This document shows positions 34,183 to 44,690 of a stretch of DNA of 64,000 bases, one piece after another. Location of the stretch: contig NZ_CP077084.1 of NCBI RefSeq assembly GCF_014268275.3, positions 6,134,501 through 6,198,500 of the forward strand, given 5' to 3'. Origin of the DNA: Pseudomonas tritici (GTDB lineage Bacteria; Pseudomonadota; Gammaproteobacteria; Pseudomonadales; Pseudomonadaceae). A program made the position numbers and the translations under genes. The notes beneath the pieces were generated by a model. That model saw only the letters and a list, made by a program, of their open reading frames with translations. It searched no databases and had not been told where the DNA came from. Each line of letters begins with the position of its first letter. Positions within the stretch are counted from its first letter, which is position 1.

Positions 34183-36162
34183 GTGTCCTGCCCCACCTCC
34201 ACCTACAGGCCAGCCATCGACGGCTTGCGGGCGATCGCCGTGCTGAGTGTGATCGTCTTCCATCTGGATTATTTCCAATGGCTGCCGGGCGGTTTTACCG
34301 GCGTGGACATGTTCTTCGTGATTTCCGGGTATGTGATCAGCCAGTCGCTATGGGAGCGGCGGGAGCTGACCTTGGGCCGCTACCTGGCAGATTTCTACCG
34401 GCGTCGTATGCTGCGCATCATGCCAGCTCTGCTTGTGATGCTGTGCGTCAGCAGCGTGCTCTCAGCGATGCTGATGCCGCCCTTCTGGCTCAGCGACCTG
34501 TTTAACCGCACCGGCCTGGCGGCGTTTTTCGGCCTGAGCAATTTTGTGCTGGCCTGGAACACCGATACCTACTTTTCGCCGAGCGCCGAACTCAATCCCT
34601 ACCTGCATACCTGGTCGCTGGGCGTTGAAGAACAGTTCTACGTGATCTTCCCGGCACTGTTTTTCATCTGGCTGCGCGCCAGACCGCGCGCGTTGCTGCC
34701 GTTGGCGGCTCTTGTGTCGCTGCTGGTCGCTGCCTACCAGGTGAATGACCAACCGCTGGCAGCGTTTTACCTGCTGCCAGGGCGATTCTGGGAACTGGCT
34801 GCCGGGGCAATGTTGTTTCAGCTGATGTGCACGCGGGCTCCGGCGGCGCGTATCGCGCCCTGGTTACTGGGCGGTGGACTTGTGCTGGTCGTAATGGGCT
34901 TTATCTTTGCCGATCCGCGCCAATTTCCGTTTCCCTGGGCGCTGGTGACGGTTGCGGGCACGCTGCTAATGATCGCAGGGATTGTGCAGCAAGGTGACGC
35001 ATCGCCGGGCCCCTTGCAGCGTCTGCTGCAAACGTCGTTGTTCACCTACATCGGGCGGCTGTCTTATTCGCTGTACCTGTGGCACTGGCCGGTACTGGTG
35101 TTCCTACGCTGGACCACCGGGCTGGAATTGCTGGCGGTACAGCTGCTCTATCCTTGCCTGGTGCTGGCGCTTGCCGCAGCGTCCTACCACTGGATCGAGA
35201 CGCCGATCCGCAGCAGCAGGTCCGTGACCCAGCGCAGCGCATGGCTGACGTTGGCCACGACCGTGCTGGTGACCGGCCTGCTCTGGCGCGGCGCGATGTG
35301 GGTAGCGGAGGATCCTGCCGTACTGTCGATCAGCCAGACCCGCGATACCTACACTTGGTACGCCTATAAACATTATCCCCGGGAAGACTTCGAGGTCCTC
35401 AAGGACCCGCACCTGGCCGGTCGCCAGTTGTTCGTCATCGGCGACTCACACACGGCGGCCTATCGCACCCTGCTGAACCTCGTGTCGCTGAAGCTGGGCA
35501 TCAAGGTGCATGACTATGAACAAGGCGGCTGCGGGGTCGTGAGCCTGATAGGCCCTGATCCGAAACACTGCGCGGCCTCCCGCGAAGTCCAGTTGAAGGA
35601 GATCGAAGCGCGGGCCAAGCCAGGTGACATCGTGTTTCTGGCCTCATTGCGCATGCCGGAGCTTGCGGGCCGCGAATGGAGAGAGGGTGAGCAGGCGATG
35701 GTCGATAAGGCGCTGACCGAACTGACCGCTTCAACGATGGAAGCGGCGCGCATTGACGCCCAAACCCTGTTGAACCGATTGCAGGCGGCACGCCTGACTG
35801 TGCTGATCGATGCGCCCAAGCCTCTGTTCAAGGCCGCGCCCAATCGTTGTTCCGATGGGTTCAACCGCATGAACCCGGTATGCGCGCCAGGTCTGACAAT
35901 GCAACGCGCACAGCTTGAACGACTGCGCGCACCGCAAATGCAACTGTTGCAGGAGCTGAGCGCCGAGTATCCGGCGCTGAGGGTGTGGGACCCGCTGCCG
36001 CTGCTGTACCCCGGCGTGACCTGTTGGGCCTATGACCAAAACGCCAAGCCGCTGTATTTCGACTCCAACCACCTGAGCGGCCACGGCAACCGCGTGCTGG
36101 AGCCCGACTTCATAGCGACCTTGCTCAAGATCTGGAGAGCGACACCGCCTGCTACTGAATGA
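34183..36162 (+). CDS. Membrane O-acyltransferase fused to an SGNH hydrolase-like domain
   Basis: This 659-aa protein starts at GTG behind AAGGAAG. Residues 1-350 form the OafA/YrhL acyltransferase-3 domain with about ten membrane helices (VIVFHLDYFQWLPGGFTGVDMFF; SLGVEEQFYVIFP). Residues about 410-650 form a periplasmic SGNH-type domain with VIGDSHTAAY near 420 and DSNHLSGHG near the end, giving the Ser, Asp and His of the triad. Such fusions O-acetylate surface glycans such as O-antigen. P. aeruginosa has an O-antigen acetylase-like gene near rho. The target glycan is unknown. Confidence 0.93.
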   Translation: MSCPTSTYRPAIDGLRAIAVLSVIVFHLDYFQWLPGGFTGVDMFFVISGYVISQSLWERRELTLGRYLADFYRRRMLRIMPALLVMLCVSSVLSAMLMPPFWLSDLFNRTGLAAFFGLSNFVLAWNTDTYFSPSAELNPYLHTWSLGVEEQFYVIFPALFFIWLRARPRALLPLAALVSLLVAAYQVNDQPLAAFYLLPGRFWELAAGAMLFQLMCTRAPAARIAPWLLGGGLVLVVMGFIFADPRQFPFPWALVTVAGTLLMIAGIVQQGDASPGPLQRLLQTSLFTYIGRLSYSLYLWHWPVLVFLRWTTGLELLAVQLLYPCLVLALAAASYHWIETPIRSSRSVTQRSAWLTLATTVLVTGLLWRGAMWVAEDPAVLSISQTRDTYTWYAYKHYPREDFEVLKDPHLAGRQLFVIGDSHTAAYRTLLNLVSLKLGIKVHDYEQGGCGVVSLIGPDPKHCAASREVQLKEIEARAKPGDIVFLASLRMPELAGREWREGEQAMVDKALTELTASTMEAARIDAQTLLNRLQAARLTVLIDAPKPLFKAAPNRCSDGFNRMNPVCAPGLTMQRAQLERLRAPQMQLLQELSAEYPALRVWDPLPLLYPGVTCWAYDQNAKPLYFDSNHLSGHGNRVLEPDFIATLLKIWRATPPATE

Positions 36163-36559
36163 TCAGGTTATTGAACAACAAGTCTTCCACTACCGGTTTA
36201 CCGGTCTCGTCATTCATTACCTGCTGAGTCTGCTTCAGCGCTTCCTGACGCAGTTTTTCCTTGCCTTCAACGGTGCTCATGCTCTCGTTGGTCTGCTGGG
36301 TGAACAGCGCCACCAGTTGGTTACGAATCAACGCGTCGTTAGCTTTGACCGCAGCGGCAGCTTCAGTGCCGGTCACGCGCAGCGCGATGTCGGCCTTGAA
36401 TACTTTGAGCTTCGCCGTGCCATCCAGGCCGTAGTTGCCCACAAACGGCGGGCTTAGGCTGATATAGCTGACCTTCGGCGCCTCGCCTTCTTTGGCCTCT
36501 TCGGCCTGGGCTGCCATCGGCAAGGTCAGGGCCAGCATCAACAGGATCCACGCTTTCAC
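36152..36559 (-). CDS. FliL-like periplasmic protein
   Basis: This 135-aa protein has a cleavable-looking signal peptide (MKAWILLMLALTLPMAAQA). A FliL-type domain follows (YISLSPPFVGNYGLDGTAKLKVFKADIALRV). True FliL is anchored by an uncleaved helix; here the AQA-E site suggests release to the periplasm. No other flagellar genes are nearby. Its 3' end overlaps the convergent acyltransferase by 11 bp. A similar stand-alone gene is known near glpT in P. aeruginosa. Confidence 0.85.
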   Translation of the reverse strand: MKAWILLMLALTLPMAAQAEEAKEGEAPKVSYISLSPPFVGNYGLDGTAKLKVFKADIALRVTGTEAAAAVKANDALIRNQLVALFTQQTNESMSTVEGKEKLRQEALKQTQQVMNDETGKPVVEDLLFNNLIIQ

Positions 36560-36709
36560 AGTTCATTCCTCACATTCGGTTGCCAGGTAGCATAACGCTA
36601 GCAAGGCTGAGCACAAGCTTATGGCGACTTATCAGGCCCGGGCATGCTCGTTGACCCACGGGCGTACCCTCCTACACTTATCGGCCACGACGCCAAAAGG
36701 AATAGTCCG

Positions 36710-37687
36710 ATGAAAGCTGTGCTGTGCAAAGCCTTCGGCCCTGCCGAAACCCTGGTGCTGGAAGAAATCGCCAGCCCGGCGATCAAGAAGAACGAAATCC
36801 TGCTGGACGTGCATGCCGCCGGGGTCAACTTCCCGGATACCTTGATCATTGAGGGCAAGTACCAGTTCAAGCCGCCCTTCCCGTTTTCGCCGGGCGGCGA
36901 GGCGGCGGGCGTGGTCAGTGAAGTGGGCGAAAAGGTCAGTCACCTGAAAGTCGGTGACCGGGTCATGGCGCTGACCGGCTGGGGCAGCTTTGCCGAACAG
37001 GTCGCGGTGCCGGCCTATAACGTGCTGCCGATCCCGCCGAGCATGGACTTCAACACCGCTGCCGCTTTCAGCATGACCTACGGCACCTCGATGCACGCGT
37101 TGAAACAACGGGCCAACCTGCAACCTGGCGAAACGCTGCTGGTGCTCGGCGCTTCGGGTGGCGTGGGCCTGGCCGCCGTTGAAATCGGCAAGGCCATGGG
37201 CGCGCGGGTGATCGCTGCCGCCAGCAGCGCCGATAAACTTGCGGTGGCCAAAGCCGCCGGCGCCGATGAGCTGATCAACTACAGCGAAGCCAGCCTGAAA
37301 GACGAGATCAAGCGCCTCACCGACGGCAACGGTGCCGATGTGATCTACGACCCGGTGGGTGGCGACCTGTTTGACCAGGCCATCCGCGCCATCGCTTGGA
37401 ACGGGCGTTTGCTGGTGGTGGGGTTTGCCAGCGGGCGTATTCCGGAGCTGCCGGTGAACCTGGCGCTGCTCAAGGGCGCGGCAGTGGTCGGGGTGTTCTG
37501 GGGTTCATTTGCGCAGCGTCAGCCGCAGGAGAATGCGGCGAATTTCCAGCAGTTGTTCACGTGGTATGCCGAGGGTAAGTTGAAGCCGCTGGTGTCGCAG
37601 GTATACCCGCTGGAACAGGCCGCCCAGGCGATCAATGATTTGGGGCAGCGCAAGGCGGTGGGCAAGGTCGTCGTCCAAATCCGCTAA
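36710..37687 (+). CDS. NADPH:quinone reductase-like zinc-independent oxidoreductase
   Basis: This 325-aa MDR-superfamily protein has the GroES-like N-terminus (AAGVNFPDTLIIEGKYQFKPPFPFSPGGEAAG). The nucleotide-binding loop GASGGVGLAAVEIGKAMGA is near 148-166. Zinc-binding cysteines are absent, as in quinone reductase and enoyl-reductase-like members. Substrate is uncertain. The ATG at 36710 follows AAAAGGAATAG. It is monocistronic. Confidence 0.9.
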   Translation: MKAVLCKAFGPAETLVLEEIASPAIKKNEILLDVHAAGVNFPDTLIIEGKYQFKPPFPFSPGGEAAGVVSEVGEKVSHLKVGDRVMALTGWGSFAEQVAVPAYNVLPIPPSMDFNTAAAFSMTYGTSMHALKQRANLQPGETLLVLGASGGVGLAAVEIGKAMGARVIAAASSADKLAVAKAAGADELINYSEASLKDEIKRLTDGNGADVIYDPVGGDLFDQAIRAIAWNGRLLVVGFASGRIPELPVNLALLKGAAVVGVFWGSFAQRQPQENAANFQQLFTWYAEGKLKPLVSQVYPLEQAAQAINDLGQRKAVGKVVVQIR

Positions 37688-37704
37688 TGGACTTGAATGC
37701 GGTC

Positions 37705-37735
37705 AATGTGGGAGCTGGCTTGCCTGCTCCCACGT
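37705..37735. repeat. Collapsed REPIN
   Basis: AATGTGGGAGCTGGC and TTGCCTGCTCCCACGTT: the head of one arm is joined to the end of the other, as if the middle of a full pair had been deleted. Confidence 0.65.
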
Positions 37736-37789
37736 TAGTTAATCAGTGGTCTCTAGACCCAATCCCGACCAACACTTATCTATTCGCGA

Positions 37790-37809
37790 CATGTTCATAA
37801 GAGAACATG
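37790..37809. promoter_or_regulatory. GlpR-like operator 1 upstream of glpT
   Basis: CATGTTC-ATAAGA-GAACATG is a perfect palindrome with 7-base arms. Its ATGTTC/GAACAT half sites equal those of the known E. coli GlpR operator. It lies about 108 bp before glpT. Confidence 0.7.
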
Positions 37810-37851
37810 CAATTGCTCTGATTTCCTGTGTTTGCAGATAAGAGGCGATGC

Positions 37852-37870
37852 TATTTTCGGTAACGAAACT
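37852..37870. promoter_or_regulatory. GlpR-like operator 2 upstream of glpT
   Basis: TATTTTCGGTAACGAAACT fits most positions of the GlpR consensus WATKTTCGWTAWCGAACAW. It lies about 47 bp before the glpT start and likely overlaps the promoter. Confidence 0.6.
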
Positions 37871-37916
37871 GTAACATTCGCATCCGCAGTCAAAACAAGA
37901 AATCTGGAGCTCTTGA

Positions 37917-39254
37917 ATGTTTGCTTTCTTTCGTCCTGCCGCACATCAGGCGCCCCTGCCTGAAGAAAAAATAGACAGTACCTACCGACGCCTGCGCTGG
38001 CAGATCTTCGCCGGTATCTTCATCGGCTATGCCGGGTACTACCTGCTGCGCAAAAACTTCTCCCTGGCCATGCCCTACTTGATCGACGAGGGTTACACCC
38101 GTGGTGAACTGGGCCTGGCGATGTCGGCCATCGCGATCGCCTACGGCCTGTCCAAGTTCCTCATGGGCCTGGTGTCCGACCGTTCCAACCCGCGCTATTT
38201 CCTGCCCTTCGGCTTGCTGGTTTCAGCTGGGGTCATGTTCATTTTCGGTTTCGCACCTTGGGCGACGTCCAGCGTGACCATGATGTTCATTTTGCTGTTC
38301 ATCAACGGCTGGGCTCAAGGCATGGGCTGGCCGCCCAGTGGACGGACCATGGTGCACTGGTGGTCGCAGAAAGAACGCGGCGGCGTGGTGTCGGTATGGA
38401 ACGTGGCGCACAACGTCGGCGGCGGCCTGATCGGCCCGCTGTTCCTGCTGGGCATGGCCTGGTTCAACGACTGGCACGCAGCGTTCTATGTACCGGCGAC
38501 GGTGGCATTGGCAGTGGCGGCGTTTGCCTTCATCACCATGCGCGACACCCCGCAATCGGTCGGCCTGCCGCCGATAGAGAAGTACAAGAACGACTACCCG
38601 GAAGGCTACGACGCGAGCCACGAAGAAGAATTCAGCGCCAAGGAAATCTTCGTCAAGTACGTGCTGCGCAACAAAATGCTGTGGTACATCGCCTTCGCCA
38701 ACGTGTTCGTCTACCTGCTGCGCTACGGCGTACTGGACTGGGCGCCGACCTACTTGAAAGAAGCCAAGCACTTCACAGTCGACAAATCGTCCTGGGCGTA
38801 CTTCTTCTATGAGTGGGCAGGTATCCCGGGCACGCTGCTGTGCGGCTGGATGTCGGACAAGATCTTCCGTGGCAACCGTGGCCTGACCGGTATCGTGTTC
38901 ATGGCACTGGTGACCGTGGCGACCCTGGTGTACTGGCTCAACCCGCCGGGCAACCCGATGGTCGACATGATCGCGCTGGTCTCCATCGGCTTCCTGATCT
39001 ACGGCCCGGTAATGCTGATCGGCCTGCAGGCGCTGGAGTTGGCACCGAAGAAAGCCGCCGGCACCGCGGCGGGCTTCACTGGTTTGTTCGGTTACCTGGG
39101 GGGGTCGGTAGCAGCGAGTGCGGCCATGGGCTACACCGTGGACCACTTCGGCTGGGACGGTGGTTTTGTGCTGCTGATCGGCGCGTGCGTGTTGGCGATC
39201 GCCTTCCTGATCCCAACGTTGTGGCACACCAACAGCGTCAGCTCGGCGCGTTAA
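37917..39254 (+). CDS. glpT: sn-glycerol-3-phosphate transporter
   Basis: This 445-aa major facilitator protein has 12 membrane helices. It has GlpT family hallmarks: the N-terminal [33 protein letters not shown], the loop [24 protein letters not shown], and [12 protein letters not shown]. The arginines in YRRLRW and YLLRK correspond to the phosphate-binding region of the antiporter. It exchanges glycerol-3-phosphate for inorganic phosphate across the inner membrane. Two GlpR-like operators precede it. Confidence 0.96.
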   Translation: MFAFFRPAAHQAPLPEEKIDSTYRRLRWQIFAGIFIGYAGYYLLRKNFSLAMPYLIDEGYTRGELGLAMSAIAIAYGLSKFLMGLVSDRSNPRYFLPFGLLVSAGVMFIFGFAPWATSSVTMMFILLFINGWAQGMGWPPSGRTMVHWWSQKERGGVVSVWNVAHNVGGGLIGPLFLLGMAWFNDWHAAFYVPATVALAVAAFAFITMRDTPQSVGLPPIEKYKNDYPEGYDASHEEEFSAKEIFVKYVLRNKMLWYIAFANVFVYLLRYGVLDWAPTYLKEAKHFTVDKSSWAYFFYEWAGIPGTLLCGWMSDKIFRGNRGLTGIVFMALVTVATLVYWLNPPGNPMVDMIALVSIGFLIYGPVMLIGLQALELAPKKAAGTAAGFTGLFGYLGGSVAASAAMGYTVDHFGWDGGFVLLIGACVLAIAFLIPTLWHTNSVSSAR

Positions 39255-39907
39255 CCGCCGCCTGAGCAATCCTTTGCACAACGCTTGAGCCGCGCCTCCA
39301 GGTTTTTATCTGGCATGGCGTGGCTACGCAGGGCGTTGACGGTCTGCTCGACATAATCGCGAGTCGTGCCGTAACGCCCGCAAGCGCTTTGCAGCACGTG
39401 GTTCAGCACGATATCTGGCAAGTTGCCGGCGTAGCTGGGCAAGTGCCGCTCCAACACAAACCCCAATGCCTGCACCGTGCTGCCATCTTCCAGGCGACAG
39501 CTGAGCCAGTGCGGCCGGTAAGAAGGGTAAGGCATCTCGCGCTGCCACAAGGCGTAAAGCGAGGCCTCCAGCTGATCTTCCGGCAAGCGGTAGGCAAACC
39601 CGCTGCAAGAGCCGCCGCGATCCAGACCAAAGACCAAACCTGGTAATTCCGGCGTACCCCGGTGCTCGTGGGACCACAAGTAAAGACCCCGGTGATAACC
39701 ATGGACCCGTGCCCGCATGCGCTCGGTCGACGAGCATTCAGGGCGCCAGATCAGCGAACCATACGCAAATAGCCAGACCGGCCCACCCTTATGCCGGGCC
39801 ATGGTGGCCTGCATCGAGCTCATCAATTGTTCGTGAGTGAGTTGCGGCCCAAGATCGAGACGCGGAGGGTAAGCCAATTGCAAAAGATCAGTTTCAATGG
39901 CGGTCAT
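39251..39907 (-). CDS. ChaC-like gamma-glutamylcyclotransferase
   Basis: This 218-aa protein has the substrate-binding YGSL loop in [14 protein letters not shown] near residue 49. ChaC-type blocks [30 protein letters not shown] and [11 protein letters not shown] follow. ChaC enzymes degrade glutathione to 5-oxoproline and Cys-Gly. It overlaps the glpT 3' end by 4 bp in convergent orientation. The catalytic Glu is probably in LWQREM near 143. Confidence 0.9.
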   Translation of the reverse strand: MTAIETDLLQLAYPPRLDLGPQLTHEQLMSSMQATMARHKGGPVWLFAYGSLIWRPECSSTERMRARVHGYHRGLYLWSHEHRGTPELPGLVFGLDRGGSCSGFAYRLPEDQLEASLYALWQREMPYPSYRPHWLSCRLEDGSTVQALGFVLERHLPSYAGNLPDIVLNHVLQSACGRYGTTRDYVEQTVNALRSHAMPDKNLEARLKRCAKDCSGGG

Positions 39908-40202
39908 GGCGAAAAGCGGTACGCCTCCTATGTATTACCAGTTGTAAGCAACTCTACCGTAATAAAACCCGCAGCAATAAGCCGCCCGTCTCAGATATAG
40001 CTTAAGGACATTTGCCTGAGACACTAAATACCGTAAGCGAATAAGTACGGATATAAGCGCCACTGCCATTCGTCAGCATTACCCGTGCCAATCCCGTCGC
40101 TTTCAGCCCCGGTTCAGCCTGGGCACCCGCCAACCCATCAAAATAGCGCACACATCACGACCCACTTAGCCGCCCACCAAATCGACTATCGAGGTCGCAC
40201 CC
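39908..40202. other. 295-bp intergenic region between ChaC-like and PagP-like genes
   Basis: This is AT-rich relative to its neighbours and serves two divergent genes. It contains an inverted repeat GTCTCAG/CTGAGAC (39988-39994 and 40016-40022) and a looser CCGTA/TACGG pair to its right. These are candidate operators; no gene is seen. Confidence 0.4.
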
Positions 40203-40685
40203 ATGAAAAGATTCCGACTGCCTGGCCTTTTGTTCCTGGCCCAGGCCACCACCGCACTGGCTGGCGAAACACTCGCGAGCGAGGACGACAAAGGCTTCTG
40301 GTACGCGCAGACCAGCGTCTACACCCGGCATTTCGCGCCCGACCCGGAGCACAACAACAACCAGGACCTGATCGGCCTGGAGCGCAACGAAGCGTCAGGT
40401 TTTGTGTATGGCGGGGCGACATTTCGCAATTCGTTCAGGCAGCGCTCGTATTACGCGTACGCGGGCAAGCGCTACGATATGGCGAACTATCCGGTGTATT
40501 TGAAGCTGACCGGCGGAGCGATCCAGGGTTATCGCGGTAAGTACCGTGACAAGATCCCATTGAATCGTTACGGCGTGGCGCCGGTGATCATTCCCTCAGT
40601 GGGTACGCATTATGGGCCCGTGGCGGCGGAGGTGGTGTTGCTGGGGTTCAATGCGGCGATGGTGACGACTGGATTACGATTCTGA
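40203..40685 (+). CDS. Small outer-membrane beta-barrel, PagP-like
   Basis: This 160-aa protein has a signal peptide (MKRFRLPGLLFLAQATTALA, cleavage at 20). The mature part is rich in alternating aromatic strands and ends TTGLRF, a C-terminal Phe as BAM needs. By eye it lines up with PagP, the outer-membrane lipid A palmitoyltransferase: TRHF near 41-44 with HARF, ATFRNSF at 72-78 with AFKDSW, and VIIPSVGTHYGPV at 128-140 with LLPLASVGYGPV. At the position of PagP's catalytic Asp it has Asn76, while the neighbouring Ser77 and His43 are kept. Function is therefore uncertain. It may sit in a stress-controlled, single-gene transcript. Confidence 0.75.
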   Translation: MKRFRLPGLLFLAQATTALAGETLASEDDKGFWYAQTSVYTRHFAPDPEHNNNQDLIGLERNEASGFVYGGATFRNSFRQRSYYAYAGKRYDMANYPVYLKLTGGAIQGYRGKYRDKIPLNRYGVAPVIIPSVGTHYGPVAAEVVLLGFNAAMVTTGLRF

Positions 40686-40701
40686 CCGCAACGCAAAATA
40701 C

Positions 40702-40789
40702 TGTGGGAGCTGGCTTGCCTGCGATAGCGGTGTGTCAGCCACCTATTTGCAACTGATACACCGCTATCGCAGGCAAGCCAGCTCCCACA
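40702..40789. repeat. REPIN
   Basis: TGTGGGAGCTGGC and TTGCCTGCGATAGCGGTGT, mirrored by ACACCGCTATCGCAGGC and AAGCCAGCTCCCACA. It lies between convergent genes. Confidence 0.9.
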
Positions 40790-40805
40790 TTAGATTCCGG
40801 TCAGA

Positions 40806-41774
40806 TCAGGGCCGGGGGGCGTAGGCGAACACATCGGCACGCATCTGGTGCGCATCCATACCGGCATCCACCAGCGCGTCCAGGGTGCCGTAGATCATGG
40901 CCGGTGAACCGCTGGCGTAGACATGCACCGACTTGAGGTCGGTGATGTCTTCGCACACCGCTTCATGCAACAACCCACAGCGCCCTTCCCAACCACACAA
41001 GTCGCTGACGACTTTGTGCAGGAACAGGTTGGGCAGTTGCAGCCACTGGTCCCAATGCTCAATGTCGTAGAAATCTTCCGGGCGACGTACGCCCCAGTAC
41101 AGGTGCACCGGGTGCTTGAAGCCAGAGGCGCGGCAATGTTCGATCAGGCTGTGCATCTGCGCCATGCCGGTACCGGCGGCGATCAATACCAGCGGCCCAT
41201 CCGGCAGCTCGGCCAAGTGGGTGTCACCAAAGGGCATTTCGATCCGAGCCATCTGGTTGCGCTGCAGTTGCTCCAACAGGGTGCGCGCACTGTCCTCGCG
41301 GACCAGCACATGCAGCTCCAGCTCGCGTCCAGCATGGGGTGCCGACGCCAGGGAGAATGCCGATTTCTCGCCATTGTCGCGCTCGATCATCAAGTATTGC
41401 CCGGCGTGGTAACGCACCGCCTTGCCAGCCGGCGCGCGCAGGCGCACGCGCCATACATCGCCACCGACTTCTACGCATTCACTCAATTGGCACGACAACT
41501 TGCGCAATGGCAACTCTCCCGGCGCCAGCACGCCATCCCACAGCACAATGCAATCTTCCAACGGCTCGGCGATGCAGGTGTAGAACTCCCCGTGGTCGCG
41601 CACCTCACCGGCTTGCTGCACCCGACCTTCCACCAGCAGCGCGGCACACACGTGGCATACGCCGTTGCGGCAGGCCTGAGGGCAGTCGTAGCCCAGGCGG
41701 CGAGCGCCTTCGAGGATTCGCTCACCAGGGACTAGCTCCAGCACGGCGCCGGAAGGTTGCAGGGTTACACGCAT
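40806..41774 (-). CDS. 2Fe-2S ferredoxin-flavin reductase (AscD/Fre-like)
   Basis: This 322-aa protein has an N-terminal plant-type ferredoxin domain with CPQACRNGVCHVC (three cluster cysteines) and a fourth Cys in EFYTCIAEP. A ferredoxin-NAD(P) reductase module follows: flavin site AGQYLMIERDNG..SAFSLAS and NAD site LIAAGTGMAQMHSLIEH. It passes electrons from NAD(P)H via flavin to an acceptor. Its ATG shares one base with the ubiD stop (TGATG), so the two are translationally coupled. E. coli has the flavin reductase gene fre after ubiD, so a role in supplying reduced flavin is plausible but unproven. A TTG start 3 bp upstream is less likely. Confidence 0.88.
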   Translation of the reverse strand: MRVTLQPSGAVLELVPGERILEGARRLGYDCPQACRNGVCHVCAALLVEGRVQQAGEVRDHGEFYTCIAEPLEDCIVLWDGVLAPGELPLRKLSCQLSECVEVGGDVWRVRLRAPAGKAVRYHAGQYLMIERDNGEKSAFSLASAPHAGRELELHVLVREDSARTLLEQLQRNQMARIEMPFGDTHLAELPDGPLVLIAAGTGMAQMHSLIEHCRASGFKHPVHLYWGVRRPEDFYDIEHWDQWLQLPNLFLHKVVSDLCGWEGRCGLLHEAVCEDITDLKSVHVYASGSPAMIYGTLDALVDAGMDAHQMRADVFAYAPRP

Positions 41775-43240
41775 CAATCTATTCCCAATTCTTTCCAGAT
41801 CGCATCGACACGGGCGGTGACGGCTTCATCCTTGACGATTACCCGGCCCCATTCGCGGGTGGTTTCACCCGGCCATTTGTGGGTGGCGTCCAGGCCCATC
41901 TTCGAACCCAGGCCCGACACTGGCGAGGCGAAATCGAGGTAGTCGATCGGCGTGTTGTCGATCATCACCGTATCGCGCTTGGGGTCCATGCGCGTGGTGA
42001 TGGCCCAGATCACGTCGTTCCAATCGCGGGCATTGATGTCGTCGTCGGTGACAATAACGAACTTGGTGTACATGAACTGTCGCAAAAACGACCACACACC
42101 GAGCATTACCCGCTTGGCATGGCCTGGGTACGACTTCTTCATGGTCACGATGGCCATGCGGTACGAGCAGCCTTCCGGCGGCAGGTAGAAGTCGGTGATC
42201 TCCGGGAATTGCTTTTGGAGGATCGGCACGAACACTTCGTTCAGCGCCACACCCAAAATAGCCGGCTCATCTGGCGGACGGCCGGTGTAGGTGCTGTGGT
42301 AGATCGGCTTGATCCGATGAGTGATGCGCTCGACGGTGAACACCGGGAAGCTGTCGACTTCGTTGTAATAGCCAGTGTGGTCGCCGTACGGCCCTTCATC
42401 GGCCATCTCGCCCGGATGAATCACGCCTTCGAGGATGATTTCGGCAGTGGCCGGCACTTGCAGGTCGTTGCCACGGCACTTCACCAGTTCGGTGCGGTTG
42501 CCGCGCAGCAGGCCGGCGAACGCATATTCGGAGAGGCTGTCCGGCACCGGGGTCACGGCGCCGAGGATGGTGGCCGGGTCGGCACCCAGGGCCACGGAAA
42601 CCGGGAACGGCTTGCCGGGGTGCTTTTCACACCACTCGCGGAAGTCCAGGGCGCCGCCACGGTGGCTCAACCAACGCATGATCACCTTGTTGCGGCCGAT
42701 CACTTGCTGACGGTAGATACCGAGGTTCTGGCGGTCTTTGTTCGGGCCTTTGGTGACGGTCAGGCCCCAGGTGATCAGCGGGCCAACGTCGCCTGGCCAA
42801 CAGGTCTGCACGGGCAGCATGCCGAGGTCGACGTCATCGCCTTCGATGACGACTTCCTGGCACACCGCGTCCTTGACCACCTTTGGAGCCATGGCAATGA
42901 TCTTGCGGAAGATTGGCAGCTTCGACCAGGCATCCTTCAGCCCCTTGGGCGGCTCGGGCTCCTTGAGGAAGGCCAGCAGCTTGCCGATCTCGCGCAGTTC
43001 GCTGACCGCCTCGGCACCCATGCCAAACGCCACGCGTTCAGGCGTGCCGAACAGGTTGCCGAGCACCGGGATATCAAAGCCGGTCGGGTTCTCGAACAGC
43101 AGCGCCGGACCCTTGTTGCGTAGGGTACGGTCGCAAATCTCAGTCATTTCCAGCACCGGGGAAATCGGCATCTGGATACGTTTCAACTCTCCGCGCTGCT
43201 CAAGTTGCTGCACGAAATCCCGAAGATCCTTGAATTTCAT
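41774..43240 (-). CDS. ubiD: UbiD decarboxylase (3-octaprenyl-4-hydroxybenzoate carboxy-lyase)
   Basis: This 488-aa protein ([22 protein letters not shown]) has the UbiD fold blocks [32 protein letters not shown] (prenyl-FMN/metal side) and [15 protein letters not shown]. It removes the carboxylate from the ubiquinone precursor using prenylated FMN made by UbiX. A GTG 12 bp upstream is an alternative start; the ATG gives the usual family length. The coupled reductase gene follows directly. Confidence 0.95.
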   Translation of the reverse strand: MKFKDLRDFVQQLEQRGELKRIQMPISPVLEMTEICDRTLRNKGPALLFENPTGFDIPVLGNLFGTPERVAFGMGAEAVSELREIGKLLAFLKEPEPPKGLKDAWSKLPIFRKIIAMAPKVVKDAVCQEVVIEGDDVDLGMLPVQTCWPGDVGPLITWGLTVTKGPNKDRQNLGIYRQQVIGRNKVIMRWLSHRGGALDFREWCEKHPGKPFPVSVALGADPATILGAVTPVPDSLSEYAFAGLLRGNRTELVKCRGNDLQVPATAEIILEGVIHPGEMADEGPYGDHTGYYNEVDSFPVFTVERITHRIKPIYHSTYTGRPPDEPAILGVALNEVFVPILQKQFPEITDFYLPPEGCSYRMAIVTMKKSYPGHAKRVMLGVWSFLRQFMYTKFVIVTDDDINARDWNDVIWAITTRMDPKRDTVMIDNTPIDYLDFASPVSGLGSKMGLDATHKWPGETTREWGRVIVKDEAVTARVDAIWKELGID

Positions 43241-43343
43241 TAACCATGCCACCCGTAAAATAGGCGTACATCCTACCTGCTATGACGGCGGCTGGCAGCT
43301 TATCGCGGTGCATTTGGGTACAGAGAATGCTTAAAAAACCGAC

Positions 43344-43375
43344 GAAAAAAAATGGCGCCCCTGAGGGCGCCATTC
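43344..43375 (-). terminator. Rho-independent terminator of rho
   Basis: On the minus strand it reads AATGGCGCCC-TCAG-GGGCGCCATT followed by seven more T, 22 bp past the rho stop. Confidence 0.93.
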
Positions 43376-43396
43376 TTTCGGACCTGAAACGTCGTA

Positions 43397-44656
<1,260 letters not shown>

Positions 44657-44690
44657 ATAGGAATGACGTAATCATTTATGGAGGGGGGAA

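Noticed and set aside
41339..43123. 594-codon plus-strand frame over the reductase and ubiD genes.
   Set aside because: It has low-complexity Arg/His/Gly-rich translation typical of an antisense shadow, and it crosses two well-supported genes.
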